A DNA stretch of 64,000 nt, taken from NCBI GenBank assembly GCA_026874595.1, contig CM049307.1, positions 48,333,678 to 48,397,677 on the forward strand, in the 5' to 3' direction. The position numbers were made by a program, and so were the translations under genes. The stretch is from Sipunculus nudus (taxonomy: Eukaryota > Annelida > Sipuncula > Golfingiida > Sipunculidae). The stretch's first letter is position 1, and each line of letters opens with the position of its first letter. Of the stretch, positions 1 through 12,490 are shown piece after piece. The notes beneath the pieces were generated by a model. It saw only the letters and a list, made by a program, of their open reading frames with translations, searched no databases and was not told the DNA's origin.

Positions 1-460
1 GCAAGTACGTTCAACATGCAGTAAGATTTTGGTATGTTAAAAACTGTTTCAATCGATTTATAAACCTAAACAAAAAGCCAATAAATGCAAAATTATAATT
101 TTTTTGCAAGTACAACAAACGTAAAAACAGCAATACAGTTAATCTTCTTATTGTATAATTTAAACTGTATGTAAAATAATATTTAGCTTGATCAGATTAC
201 GATCTGGATATTTGATATTTGGATACTCTTTTTTTAACTATATTTTATATACCTAACGATTCAGCAATCAGGAATTTAAAACTAAAAAGCGCACATACTT
301 TAAAGAAAGTCCTCGCAGTCTGAAGAATAAAGTAAAAGTGTTTGTCAACACTGTCATGCCTGAAAAAAATAGTAATGTGTGCCAGTTGTGTTTTCTTATT
401 ATGAGCATGTCATGCTCACCATATATGGGTGAACATTGTTTTAAATGAGAGGCTAGTACA
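1..460. other. Unique AT-rich DNA, no gene seen
   Basis: This stretch is AT-rich with short homopolymer runs. The only open frame is about 65 codons and has no recognisable motif. I see no RNA gene and no repeat before the element that begins near 461. Confidence 0.6.
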
Positions 461-794
461 GCCAAAATAAGAAAGTATGGTTCTCAGGCACTTTTTTTCA
501 GAAATCAATGCGGGCGGGCGGTTTTTTTATTTTTAATTTTTTGCTATGTTTCGATAAAAATGACAAATGATTATAGGGAAAAGCATGATAGTAACAGATT
601 TATTTTGCTAAACAAGTAAAAGCCCTAAATAAAAAAGGAAATTGTATGATTTTTATCTCCTTGAAAGAAATGTCCGAGCGGTTGCAGCACAAAATTGGTA
701 AGTTTCTATTGAAAATCAAAATAAAATTTTTTGATGCGGGGGTTTAAAATTGATGCAGGCGGTGCCTGAGAACCATACCTTTTATTTTTTTGCC
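461..794. mobile_element. Non-autonomous TIR element (MITE), copy 1, possibly PIF/Harbinger-like
   Basis: The ends carry an exact inverted repeat, TATGGTTCTCAGGCAC on the left (from 476) and its complement on the right (ending near 776). The inverted similarity continues outward through an A/T-rich run to GCC at each edge. A homologous copy lies at 61575-61888 and shares the subterminal GCGGGCGG motifs and much of the interior, so the borders are supported by comparison. Right of the element is TAA. On the left the matching three bases read TAC, one mismatch. A 3 bp TAA/TTA duplication is the habit of the PIF/Harbinger superfamily, so that assignment is an inference. This copy has about 40 extra bases near 671-711 that copy 2 lacks. 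There is no transposase frame. Confidence 0.75.
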
Positions 795-851
795 TAATAT
801 ATCTGCTAATGGATAATCGTGGATAACAAAAATCGTGATAGTTTCTGAAAA

Positions 852-1060
852 AATGCAGTCTGCTCTGTATTAAATTTAGGTAAATGTGCAAGCTGTCTGT
901 ATAGTTTCTGTATACGTATGATAGCTGCCCTGTCTAAACTCTGTATATATATGCAAGCTGCTCTGTATAAACCGTATAAATACGAAGGCTCCTCTGTATA
1001 AACGCTGTATAAATGTGCAGGTTACTCTGTATAAACCGTATGAATACGAACTGTATAATC
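852..1060. repeat. Minisatellite, about 6.5 copies of a 31-33 bp unit
   Basis: Successive units begin near 859, 890, 922, 955, 986 and 1019. They follow the pattern GCTGCTCTGTATAAAC, then a short CTGTATAAAT segment, then a GCAAG-like end. Middle units are the most alike and the first ones are more diverged. The apparent minus-strand frame here (YTEFRQ/SSLHIYTE-like repeats) is only the repeat translated. Confidence 0.8.
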
Positions 1061-2479
1061 CATTTTCCATACTAGAAGAGAATTGACAGAGGTTCGGGGT
1101 ATGGCAGCTGTTGGAAATATGCCTGTGCTGAAAGCTCTGCAACTATTTCCTGCAATACATGTTGTGAAGAATTCAGCAGAAAAATTGCGAACGTGACCTT
1201 TGATATAACAACATTTTTATCTAATTTCCGTCTTATCAGCGAAATTTCGTTGAAACAAGTGGACGGAATGCATAAAATTTCCACGAAGTAATCAGCATTT
1301 TATTTAATTTCCGTCCTAACAATAACATTACATGAAAGAAAGGACACGAAATGAAACCAAAACTGCTTGTGACAAGTATGTACAATAAGCATAACCTAAT
1401 CAAAAATGCAGTCTGTAACCGACCAGCGGGCGTGACAAAGGTGAACGGCGGGAACTGTCAGAAACAGACCGGTCACGTGATGTCCTCCCTTGTACTCCCG
1501 AGAGGGTAGAAGATTAACCCAACAGTGATCGATTACAGCACCTGTCAAGCGGAGCAGCACCAGAGAAGAACCGCAGCAGGCGAGGGCTGCGCTGAAGCAA
1601 AACCACCAGCATGACGGCCTGCTTCAGCCACGGCGGTGATTAAAGACCCGCCCCGTCAACTTGTTCTGACGTCACTTTACGCTCCCCATCAGTATATCTC
1701 CATACAAACTCCATGGTGGCATATTCACAACGTTACAACCCCTTTCTGGTTCACTGCCTTGCTTTTCTTTCTTAGTGTAAAAAAAAAACAAATATGGCCT
1801 GATACTGTACCTAAATTTTTACCGTTTCTGACTTCAGTGTTTGCTCGCAATTAAAATGTATGTTTTTTTTCAAAAGACGGAAAGAATTAACTCTGTATTA
1901 CTAATTTTCTCTGTTCACGTATGTAGTCCTGTAAGACTATATATTTGTTATTCTGATTGTTTCTTTAATTTTACTCTGTTTGAAATGGCATTTCTCAATT
2001 AGAATACCTTGATTCATCCAGCGACTCTGACGTTTATGACGTATATGAATTTTATTTGACTGGCCAAATTCTCTAATCCCTCCTCAGCAATACTGAACGT
2101 TTGGTTTAGGTCTAACACCAGACGTGCTCCAACACCGGCGTTACTGTGTAAGCGAGTCATTTGACTGGTTCAACTGCCTTGTTCATAATTCATGAAATAG
2201 ACGCGAGAGCGACTGGAAGAATCATGATCTGTGAAACGGTAGCCATAGACTTGCTAGTATAAAGATGTGAACTCTTACACATCGTGATTTACGTCATTAA
2301 ACCGTTTTTACCTAATTATTTCCCCCTGCTATTTTTTTAGTGGAGGTAACCGCCTCCATTTTTTAAATGCTAACTTAACTACGTATATGTACATATGAAG
2401 AATTCCATTCCGGACTACGTGACAGGGCGGTATCACACGCTTCCTCTCATTTTTATATCCTAAAATCAACAAGGCCCGG
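1061..2479. other. Unique DNA, no gene seen; two palindromic factor sites
   Basis: A TTTTATYTAATTTCCGTC-like segment occurs near 1214 and again near 1300. A GC-richer patch (about 1410-1680) contains an E-box palindrome TCACGTGA at 1473-1480 and a CRE palindrome TGACGTCA at 1667-1674. It has one short plus-strand frame with no motif. I see no splice pair or family signature supporting a gene. Confidence 0.5.
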
Positions 2480-2706
2480 TGACTACTGCACCTGCCGGTC
2501 CTGTCTGCTTAATCGTCCCCATTGCAGGGTCATGCCAGTGAGGAACCCGTTTGTGATTGAAACACGGCCGTCGGCACGGCCTTCCCATTAAGCCTGCACC
2601 CTGCGTTAGGACCGACTGTGAAAAATCTCCCCATCTCGGGTGAGATTCGAACTCACGATCTACCGGCTTCGGGTCCTGCGTTCTATCCCTGAGCCACAGA
2701 AGTCCC
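2480..2706 (-). mobile_element. tRNA-derived SINE, family A, copy 1
   Basis: Read on the minus strand this begins near 2706 with a tRNA-like head. It has an A-box-like TGGCTCAGGGATAG, then a B box GAGTTCGAATCTC (complement of 2642-2654). A conserved body follows: TTAATGGGAAGGC, a short hairpin, then ATCACAAACG. It ends near a CATGACCCTGC motif. The head and body align along their length with the copy at 15292-15520, so this is a real dispersed family and not a functional tRNA gene. The body hairpin is GGCCGT-GCCG-ACGGCC. The 3' end and target duplication are not resolved. The minus-strand frame over this segment is the SINE translated. Confidence 0.85.
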
Positions 2707-5700
2707 TCTGCTTGCTCTGCGGCAAATAAGTCCGTACATTTAATCTTTGAAGTTCCCCTGTCTCTGACATGCAGGTACAACACTTCTTAGAGAACATACT
2801 GCAAAACCCCGGTGCAGAAGGTCACAGTAAGTTATATTAATCAAATAGTAAGAGGATTATCAATCTGTGTTCTGTATGAAAAGCGGCCCGACAGGCGAAT
2901 ATTAAGAAGCTTGTTGAGGACCTTAAGCCTGCTGAACATCATAAGTGCAAAAGATGTCTAAATCGGTCAAAGGATATAAAATCTACAAGCCTCAAAAGTA
3001 GTATATATTTCAAATAAAGAATTTATGGAAAAGCCTTACAGTGTGTACTGCAAAAAGACGTCTTAGCGTTTGTAATGAAGGATACCCTACGAGACTGGTA
3101 CTCTTTAGAAAGACGAACCTCATAAGCAGGTAGCTGCAGGTATCAGGAATTAAGAACTGAAACAACAGCTGTAGGTTTTAGAAGGGAAATCAGATACATA
3201 TATGTATTGCATTATACAGTAAAAGGTTATTTTAACTACAGGGACACATGGCATTAAGCACAAGCCTGCAGTGCTAATAATTAAAAAAAACATTTTACCT
3301 ACTAGGGTTTCATATTATCTACTATAAGTGATGTAATTTACTAGGTATAAAAAATGTCAATTAATATTATGAATTAACAAATCTATAAAAAGATGTTGAT
3401 ATCAGTCACTGACAAATGAAAGAGACCTTGTAGGAGCGGAATGCCTTTTTGAAGGCAGCAAAAAATATAAATGTTAAATGGGTAATAGTTCTATATAGGT
3501 ACAGAGTCAATTGAACTGCAGTACTATCTACCTCCGATCTATAAATCTAATTAAGAGAAATGATAAACCTTCATCAATTTCCTCCGTTTAATTATACCAT
3601 GTGTGGATATTTCCTCTACATTTAAGCCGTGTAATTTCGAGATAGTAACAGTGGAATTTGAAATAGGGAAGGACATGATAATACATTTGATATTATCTTA
3701 AACTTATATAAACTGAGTTTAATGTATAGCAGTGGCACGGGGGGGGGGGGGGGGGGGGGGAGATACCGCTGCAATGGGCTCTAATTAAAACCGACCTTCT
3801 ACAGTTTTCAACGAAATGCATCACTCTATAATTATTCTACAAATAGCAAAGAATCAATGAAAATTTAACTTTATTAGGAGAAGTCATGTATTTAGCGCGA
3901 ATGAAAATGGACAAACCGTCAGAAAACTCTTCTCAGTCAAGTATAAACGGCAGGTTTCTCAAAATTAACAAGTGAAGTAATTACACTGCTTCCGTTGGAT
4001 AAAAGTGTGCGCAGGACCTCGATGGGAGCAATCACAGATATCTGACTTAAGCAGACGACATAAACCCAAGAACAATCCGGTCTGTACATAAAGTTACACT
4101 GAAACCTTGATTAGAGTAATCAAGTTGGGTTTCTAAATCACTCCGAGCAATCAGAAAACGTGGACAATGAGGAGAGGAAGAAGAATCGAATCGGCAGGAG
4201 TTAATGTTAATCCAACTCTGCAAGGGACCTAGTAATAAAATCTCAAGTATTCACCCATATTTCTTCAGGATCCATATGACGAAGAATATCCATTAACCTT
4301 TGACCTTCTGTGTGTGTTATGGCATTTCCCCCAGCAGGCCGATGACGTCTCAGAAAGTGTTTCATATGAAAGGCTAACTATACCGAGAGCAGCAGCCTGC
4401 TGTTATCCAAAGGGGGGCTAAAAGTTCGCCTGAAATATCCAGAGCAATGGAAAAAAACAGAAGTCATTTCCTTTAAAGGGTCTTGGTGGCCACAATTTAT
4501 GTGACACTTTTGTCCCTTCAGAAAATAAACGAGTCCCTTTCCCATTACTCTGGAAAATGAGGTCAGGCAATTGGTGGGGACACGGGCAATATTTTTTTTC
4601 TCTGCGGATACAGCGTGTTCTTTAGACAGCACCCCTGGATCCTCTGGTGTATCATAAACTATAGTTCTTCAAAGGAAAGAAAAATGAGTATATTTCTTAA
4701 TCTCTGAGGCAGATGTGACATCGGAGGCGGCTGGGAGTCAATGCCCTTCCCCTTATACATCCGATAAGTGAAGACACTAGCGAACCCGCCACAGTATTTG
4801 CAATAATTCAATTCATGTCTCCTTACGGATTTCTAAGACAAATTTTATATGGCTCTCCGTCCAAAACTCTACTCCCTACTATTTACGAAAAACAAGGTAT
4901 ATCGGGAAATTTCAGTTGACATAAACAGGGTTTTAAAGATTGTTTTCTGTTTATTCTTTTTGGATGTATCACCCGGAACAATGACCTAAGTCACATCCTT
5001 AATCTCCATAAATGAGCAATTATCGGGACCATTTCCCATGTTGACAACTGGAGTAATTTAGTTTTCTTGTCTTCTAAAAAAACCTTTTGCTTTGTCTTTT
5101 CTTGAAAGGCTAAAAAGCTTTTCCACGTGCAATCGGAGGCCACATTAAACAGCCCGGAGATAATTACATGTTATTTACTTTTGCTCCGTGCCTTTAATGA
5201 CTGGAGTGTAATTCTGAAGATTAAACCTGTTCTCCTATAAATAAGAATAAGGAATCGTGTTTACCAATATCTGGAAGAAGTGCATGTAGTTCTGAACGAA
5301 ACAAGGTGATGAAAGTGTGGAGAAAATCAAGGCACGTCGATTTACCATTAAGGGCAGCACGGCAAGCGCATGTTAAGCATATAGAATGCAGCATTGGGAG
5401 GCGATATTGTGATGCCTAAAAACTAAGGGAAAATTACTTTCTTGATGTACTAGTGCGACGTCCAGACAAAGTGAAATAAGAATACAAATAGGTCTGAACT
5501 GTATACTCTATATTTCAGTCTGAAAAAAATGTACAATCTTACTATATATTTCAGAATTAAAATTTGCACACTATTGGTGGGTCTGGACATTTGGTGTCCG
5601 TATCGAATTCCGACAGCTTTTGTTAAGACAGCAGTCTCTGCTCTACATTCTTAAACTTTGTTTCAAAGGCTACGTGCAGATATCGGCTTTCAGGGACAAA

Positions 5701-6396
5701 ATCTGACATTTATTTTATAAAGGTTTTGGCAATACCTGGCAATACCTTGTGATTGAAGATGAAGGTAACCGTTTGCCAGAATATGTCATTTTACGCCTTC
5801 TGGAATTCATGGTTAGACGCACAGGACTAGGAATAATTAATAGGTTATAACATGTCGTTAAGACATCGGTGCAAATCTCTTAAACTCAATCGAGATTTTC
5901 ATATTTTGCCTTTGAGGCTATGTAGGCGTTCAAACCGGAAAGTTCAGGCACCAGTAAATGTGCTACTGAGGGGAATATGATCATTCCTAGAAACAAAAAT
6001 TCTAGACTGCACTTCTAAGTGTTAATTACAGACTAATTTCTTCACTTAAAAGACTGGCATCGGGACAGGAAAGAGCTCTGCCTGTATTTTGCTCCATGTC
6101 TTGAAGGCTGGATAGGTATAGAACGAGGCATCTCAGGCCGCGCTGGCAAACATTGAGGCCTCAGAGAGCACCGTGTTAGTGCGTGTCCCGTGGCAGGATT
6201 TAAACACACGCTGGGGGATGGTGAACCATGTTTATATCATTACCTGTCCGTGTATATGACACCCGCCTGTGTTTTATTTCCCATAAAACTATTCTCCCGA
6301 ACACTGACATGGAAACTGTATTAACTGGAGCCAGTCTATTGGTGCATATGGCCCTAAGACTGACGTCCTACACATTCTGTGCATTTCCCTATGTGT

Positions 6397-6399
<3 letters not shown>
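2707..6399. other. Unique AT-rich DNA, no gene seen
   Basis: Apart from a 22-base G tract, nothing repetitive or coding is evident. The frame at 4378-4632 (minus, 84 codons) has no motif. Segments around 5090-5240 are unique and moderately GC-rich with ATTA cores, which would suit non-coding regulatory DNA, but no direct evidence is available from one sequence. Confidence 0.5.
3739..3760 (+). repeat. Poly-G tract (22 G)
   Basis: An uninterrupted run of 22 G. It is the longest homopolymer G run in the window and could form a G-quadruplex. Length here is also the kind of thing sequencing and assembly get wrong. Confidence 0.95.
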
Positions 6400-6464
<65 letters not shown>

Positions 6465-6465
6465 A
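6400..6465. repeat. (AT)n microsatellite
   Basis: About 65 bp of alternating AT with one G interruption at 6454. It makes an artefactual YIYIYI open frame upstream. Confidence 0.97.
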
Positions 6466-8930
6466 GGGTTATTCAAATTTATTTAATTTACTTAACAAAG
6501 CAATGAAGATGACAAAGATAAAGGAACGGCACTTCACATCTTAAATCTGTTTTCAGACTATGCAGCTTTTAATATAGTGCGCCCTGGTTGTGGAAAGAGC
6601 ACTAGCTGGATTAAGGACTACTAGTTTCTGTTTTTGTTATTTTGGTGATAATTAAAGGAGCATGATAAAGACTAGACTATAGGGGCGTTTCTCTGGTATG
6701 GTATCCAGTCAAACTGGAGAATTTTCGCTGGTAGTTTCGTTCCCATTTGTTTAAAATGTTTGTCCGCTACATAGATAGTTGATCTCAAACAGAATAAAAA
6801 CGATTCACCGGGGACATTAAGCATATATTCAAAACAATCAAATTATGCATGGAGCCGGAGTTTCAACCATCCATTGTCCAACTTATGTGAACATCAAGCC
6901 GGGTGATTCAGCGTTTAATAACTCTCTCCCTATCTCTTTCTGAACCATCCACACAATTAACGGCTCCGTTTTTCGCCGTTTTTCTGTCACTTAATTAACG
7001 GCAAGTGACGCTGATTGTTTTATATTTCCCGGGAATCAATTAAAAAATAATAAATGGCCATCATTTAATGATAAAGGATTCCGGCACTCTGTTATTGCTT
7101 TACGCCTCTGCGCCTTTAGAATTTTACTGAAATTATTCAAGGTTGAACGGTTTTCGACAGGTTTTGCGTCATATAAAGTTAACAGAGAGCAAATATAATC
7201 CTTTCATTTGCGTCCCAAGTACAGCCCTGACTCTCTCTCTCTCTCTCTCTCTCATGTTTTCCCTCCTATAGCTACAGCTGTGTCAGCTCTGTCATTTTAT
7301 CAGATTGGGAACCGATATTTTTCCGAGAGTGGCTCTGACAATCTTGTGACAGAAGTTTCATATCGTTAGACATCCATGTCGTAAGATATTATATTAGGTT
7401 CAGTATTGGTCACAGGCTGAAGTAATGGTGTTGCACCGTGTGAGGGTCCGCACTGATCAGATAATATCAGGTCCCTTGGACGAAACGCATGGTGCCATTA
7501 AATATTTTCAAAGAAAGATAATTAATCTCGTCGGTGCTCCTCCTGACAAAAATACCAACTTTTATTTATCCAGACATAGGCTCAGCATATATATGTGTGC
7601 GTGGTTCATGACCTTTGAAACATAAAGGAGAAAGTTCACTGTCAAATACAGTATAAAAACATGGTGTAACACATAATTAGATATCCATATCATTAGGTCC
7701 CTACGATAATGCGAGAAGTTGGCCGTGTTAAAAAAGCCCTAACCCGCACAACCAAACCATCTGCGCGGTTTTATTCTTTTGCGGGTGCTGTCATCGGAGT
7801 ATTTTAGTGTTGCATCCTCGTGGCCTTATCGACTCCAAACCGGTCATGGGGGTGCCATTTTGAGTAACACACTAAAATCCGGATGTTACAGGTTGCATAA
7901 CGGAAACATGGGTACTCCTCTAGCACAAATTGCTAGATCCGAGTTGACAGCAAATATATGTTACCGTTTAACATTTAGATTTGTGTGTGTTTTTTGCCAT
8001 GCAAGAAGATATATGATAATGCCGAATTCCATGTAGTCGCGTAGGTAACACATTATAAATTGATGTGGGAAATTCAGAGGAAGTCTTATTTTGGTTTATA
8101 GATAGGACTTACGGCATTAAATCGCTCTTCCCCGAGCACTATGTTATTTAATGTATGTAAACAGGTCTACGCGATAACCAGGGTATTCCAAGTTCGAATG
8201 TTGAAAAGAGAGAAAAAAATGTTGACGAGCTAAATACATAGGCAGATTTACTGTGGGGTATTTTTTCATGCGATAGATCTTTCTGAATACAAAATGAAAT
8301 GGAACTAGGCATGAATAATGTAGAATAACACAGTGGCTTTAATACTGGCTCCCACCATTAATGAAACCGCCCTGACCATATAGAGCCCACGTTAGAGGGC
8401 TCATTACGTTCTTGTGCATGACCATACACTGGGGTGAGCCACTTCCGCCCTACATCAACCCGGCCTTGTTACACCCTTTGTAAAAAAACACTGCCCGTTT
8501 GAGAAGAAAAATTAAGGGATGGGCTGTGTTTCATGTCTACTGACACTACTGAAGGTTTAAAAGGTTTAAATATTCGCTAATGCTTGCAGCTAGCTTTTAT
8601 TAGGTTTTGCTTCGTGTACTTCTAAAGATGGACCTTTACAATGTACTTTAGAAGGGGAGAGGGGTGCCAGATATCTGATCGTTGGTGCATATTGCATATA
8701 TTTTTAACAATGCAATAATTCTTTAACCACATAAAAAATACATTTTAAATACACTGGTATCACTTATTTAGAACCATAACGATTAATAAACTGTAAGCCT
8801 CGCAGTTATAGGAATTTTACTCGTTTGTCTCCGAAGACAAAGGTCAACGGTTAACCCACCAGAGCCTCGAAGACAAAATGGTGCATAACTTTACAGATTT
8901 GCTCTAATGACTTAACGACAGGTTACAGGG
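6466..8930. other. Unique DNA, no gene seen; dyad with homeodomain core
   Basis: Contains a (CT)n run at 7231-7253 and a dyad at 6986-7009 (GTCACTT ... AAGTGAC around AATTAACGGC), within an ATTA-rich block at about 6950-7090. Open frames at 7425-7625 and 7779-8036 have no recognisable domain and no splice support. Confidence 0.5.
7231..7253 (+). repeat. (CT)n microsatellite
   Basis: A perfect CT dinucleotide run of about 11 units. Confidence 0.95.
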
Positions 8931-8976
8931 GGCGGATAAAGGACTTTATAAGGGGGGGGGGGCGAAATACCCTGGC
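8931..8976 (+). repeat. G-rich interspersed motif (GGGGCGGAT ... poly-G), copy 1
   Basis: The motif is GGGCGGATAAAGGACTTTAT, then AA, then 11 G (8952-8962), and shortly afterwards ACCCTGG. The same layout occurs at 48112-48170, and in reverse at 31420-31472. This indicates a short dispersed family with a variable G tract rather than isolated homopolymers. Its full extent is not clear. Confidence 0.5.
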
Positions 8977-9873
8977 TCAAATGAAGATCACCGTGAATTG
9001 CAGGAGTTATATAATATATTGTACTCGTCCCCTGCCCGCGTGAATCCATCCCTGGCTTATGACTCCCGGAGTACTGCTAGCTCTGTACATATAAAATACA
9101 AAAAGGCTCAAAAGAACTTAATGCTAATCATTTGGTTACCTAGGTCTTCTTTAAATAGGCAGTGACTATTGGTCGACCTATCCTATAGGGCGTCTGAGTG
9201 GTGCACATATTTCCTTTATAAGGTGAACAATATTTGCTTCCCCTAACAAAAAGAAAAAGAACGTTCTGCACGCAGTATTTGTTAAATTTACTGGCTTTTG
9301 TCATTTAGGATTTTTAACGATTATTAAACGCTATGACTCATGGCCAATAACAAGATCACATGTGTGACCAGTTCCTTATAAATCAGGAGTAAACTGGTAC
9401 TAGTCATGAACGATTGCTGTACGTAGAGCGACTAAACCTAGTTTCTCCGTATAGTGGTGCCCTCCCGGGGGAGATAAAATATAATAAAAAAGAAGGGGTA
9501 AATGATAAAGACCTTTTGGACTGACATCGTCGGTGATAGTAGACCATTACAATCTTCCGTCTAAACCATTCACACCAGTGCTCCTCCTGGTTTCAACATC
9601 ATTCCCTGTTGGTGACCTTTTTCCACGAATGATTTGGTCATAGCTCCTAATTACGGTTTATTTCCGGAGGCGCGGCTCTAATATTTCTTAAGGGGTGTGG
9701 GCTGTTGAATGGATTTCTGGGTACAACAGAGTTCATGAGGAGACCGAGAGGTCTTACTTCACATATAGACGCTGAAAACAAATAGGCGTACCTCCTACTT
9801 TATTTTTCAAACCGATTTGTTCCCGACTGTTAGGCGAATAACTTTCCTGTTGTGTTTGATTGACATATGACAT

Positions 9874-9882
9874 GTATATATA

Positions 9883-9956
<74 letters not shown>
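9874..9956. repeat. (AT)n microsatellite
   Basis: About 80 bp of nearly pure TA repeats with one TTT interruption near 9884. Confidence 0.97.
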
Positions 9957-9957
<1 letters not shown>

Positions 9958-10882
9958 TGAAATAAAATTATATACCTTTGCGTTGATGTGGCAGAGAGAA
10001 CAATAGACACACAGAAAACGGATTTTAATTATTTATAAGTGTGAAAGAGAGGGGGAGTCTGTTTAATATGAGAGAGCTTACATTACTCACAAAAAAGAAC
10101 GGTTTATTTTAACACGAGCCTATATTGCTGCAATAAAAGCCGGCATTTAGGCATGCAGGCTTTCACAGGCTAGAGTGGCAAGCCGAGCCGAATAGCACTC
10201 CGTGTCGGAACCCTCGCTTGCACTTCACTTGCCGGGCATGGCATATCCAAATGAGCCCTCGGCCGCGGAGAACCACAGGCTATCGGTAAATAAACACCCT
10301 TGCCGTGCACACAATTATCATCTTCAGGCTTAATTAGACACGCAAAATGACTTTTTCTTGTCAAAATAAGCTTCCAGTCGCCTCTTTGCCACTGATTTGT
10401 GTTGTATGTTTCACATTATGTGTTCATATACACGCAAAGAAAATATTACAGCGTGCCACTGGGACTTGCAGCTCACAATTTTAGCGGGCCAATATGAAAA
10501 TTATGCATATATGAATCCATGATATTTATCATATGGACTTATATAGAATGCCACATGCGTGCGTGTTTATTGATATTATTACTTATGATACTGGGTCTAA
10601 CCAGCGGAAAGCAATCTAACTAATGAATAATGTACTATAGCAATTTGTTGTTCCTGTGCAGACAACAGGTTTATAATGAAATATATAGATATTCAAAATA
10701 TTACAATCGATATCAGTGGTATGTCGACCGCATCTCTGTTTTCTGGGAGGTGTTGTCTGGTTTTCCGGTGGCGCTTTTACTATTAATACTATGCTATACG
10801 CGGTTATCTTTGAATTTTCTTCGATTAATGAGATTTTTAGCCAACACAAAAATAAATTTTGTCAAATGTCACGATAACATGT

Positions 10883-10902
10883 ACACACACACACACACAC
10901 AC
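10883..10902 (+). repeat. (AC)10 microsatellite
   Basis: Ten perfect AC units. Confidence 0.95.
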
Positions 10903-10988
10903 ATATATTCAGTGTCTCATCAGTTAGGTCAGTTACTTTCGGTAGACCAAAGGGTGGTCTAAATAGACAGGTTGACTTTTTAGACATG

Positions 10989-10991
<3 letters not shown>

Positions 10992-11066
<75 letters not shown>
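10992..11066. repeat. Compound (CT)n(AT)n microsatellite
   Basis: About 16 CT units pass directly into about 20 AT units. The same CT-to-AT order is found at 39508-39605. Confidence 0.97.
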
Positions 11067-11068
<2 letters not shown>

Positions 11069-12462
11069 TATATCATCAGTCAAAATTATATGTCTATGTA
11101 TGTGCTAATGTGTGTATCAGTATTTCAATAAGCAGGAATATGTGGATATGCTGAAAGTTTATAAACACTGTATTTACATTTATATATGTTCTTATACATT
11201 AGTTAAGTACTTAATATGATATATGTTATTTTTAAATTTTTTTAATGAAAAATATAACAATATAATTCTATGGTTATAATTGTAACTGAAAAGAGGAATT
11301 ATTTGAATTAAGAATGCGATAAATTCATGCTTCAACATTGTCAATTTGCTTCTATATAAGCTAAAAAATCCTTATGGTTACTGAACACTCTTGAAGAGAA
11401 GCAATTTCCCTGGCTTAGTGCGATAGCATACTTTACGAAATATAAAAATGCATGGTCCAAGTCACGTGGAAACAGTCTGATGGGAGTAGACGACGAAATT
11501 GGTAATAGCCATAACGACTGTTTTTTTTTATATTAATTCAGTAAAATCGTGGACATGGGCAAAAACCGGCAGGGGTAATATCAAGCTACAACCGACGTTC
11601 CCCATTTCAACGAGTGCAAAAAGCGGCAACAAAAAGACTGTCTCCTCGAGTGTACGTACTGGTCGTATATATTCATCTTAAATCAGAGTATGTTCTCTGG
11701 TGACTAGAGAAAAATATGACAATTCATCGATTTTTTGTGTGATTTACCCGTACAGCAGGGGAACCATAAAAACAGAAGATGTTCTTATCATGTTCGGTAG
11801 TGTATGAGACCCATTCCCGTTTCTTTTCCTTCTTATGCACGCTTTTACGCTGGTCTTCCTCCTACGGATATCACCATTAAAGATTAAAATGCCTTTTCTT
11901 TTCGCTTACCAGGTTTTATCATGGCATATATCCTTGGGTGGATATGGGCCTGCCGTTCTGTCACCATGGTTTCTGACCGCAATGATTTAACTGCCAACGC
12001 AGGTTTAGATCCGTTCATCACGCCCAACGGCTAGCCTGATTGGACCGCTTGATCTCCAAAGTAAGGAAAACTCTCGCCGTACATTAATTACTGCATTTTG
12101 GCTTTTTGCATGTACAGGCCAGCAGTGATAGGACGTTCTATGGCTCGCTTCTTTTTGCTGTTAACCAGCCTGTGGGAAGACGTTTTCCACATCCATCTGT
12201 TCTTTAATGAAATGTAAAGTACTGACATTGTGGAGTTACACATTATTTATTTATTTTTTTGGCCGTGTTACAATTATCTGTATCAAACTTCTTCGAATAA
12301 AGCAAAATTGAACCCATCTCATTAACGTTAAAACGTACATGCGCCGTCTTCAACGACCGGGTGGTATTACACTTACTGTAGGACGCAAGTACGTTCTCTG
12401 TCTGGATAGCGGCAGTCTTGGACAATTTGTAATTTACAAAGCAACCAGCACATAATTTGATT

Positions 12463-12490
12463 ATATATATATATGTGTGTGTGTGTGTGT
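12463..12490 (+). repeat. Compound (AT)n(GT)n microsatellite
   Basis: About six AT units followed by about nine GT units. Confidence 0.93.

Noticed and set aside
2466-2783. 105-codon minus-strand frame
   Set aside because: It is the family A SINE read through. The tRNA-like boxes and the second copy at 15292 explain the sequence.
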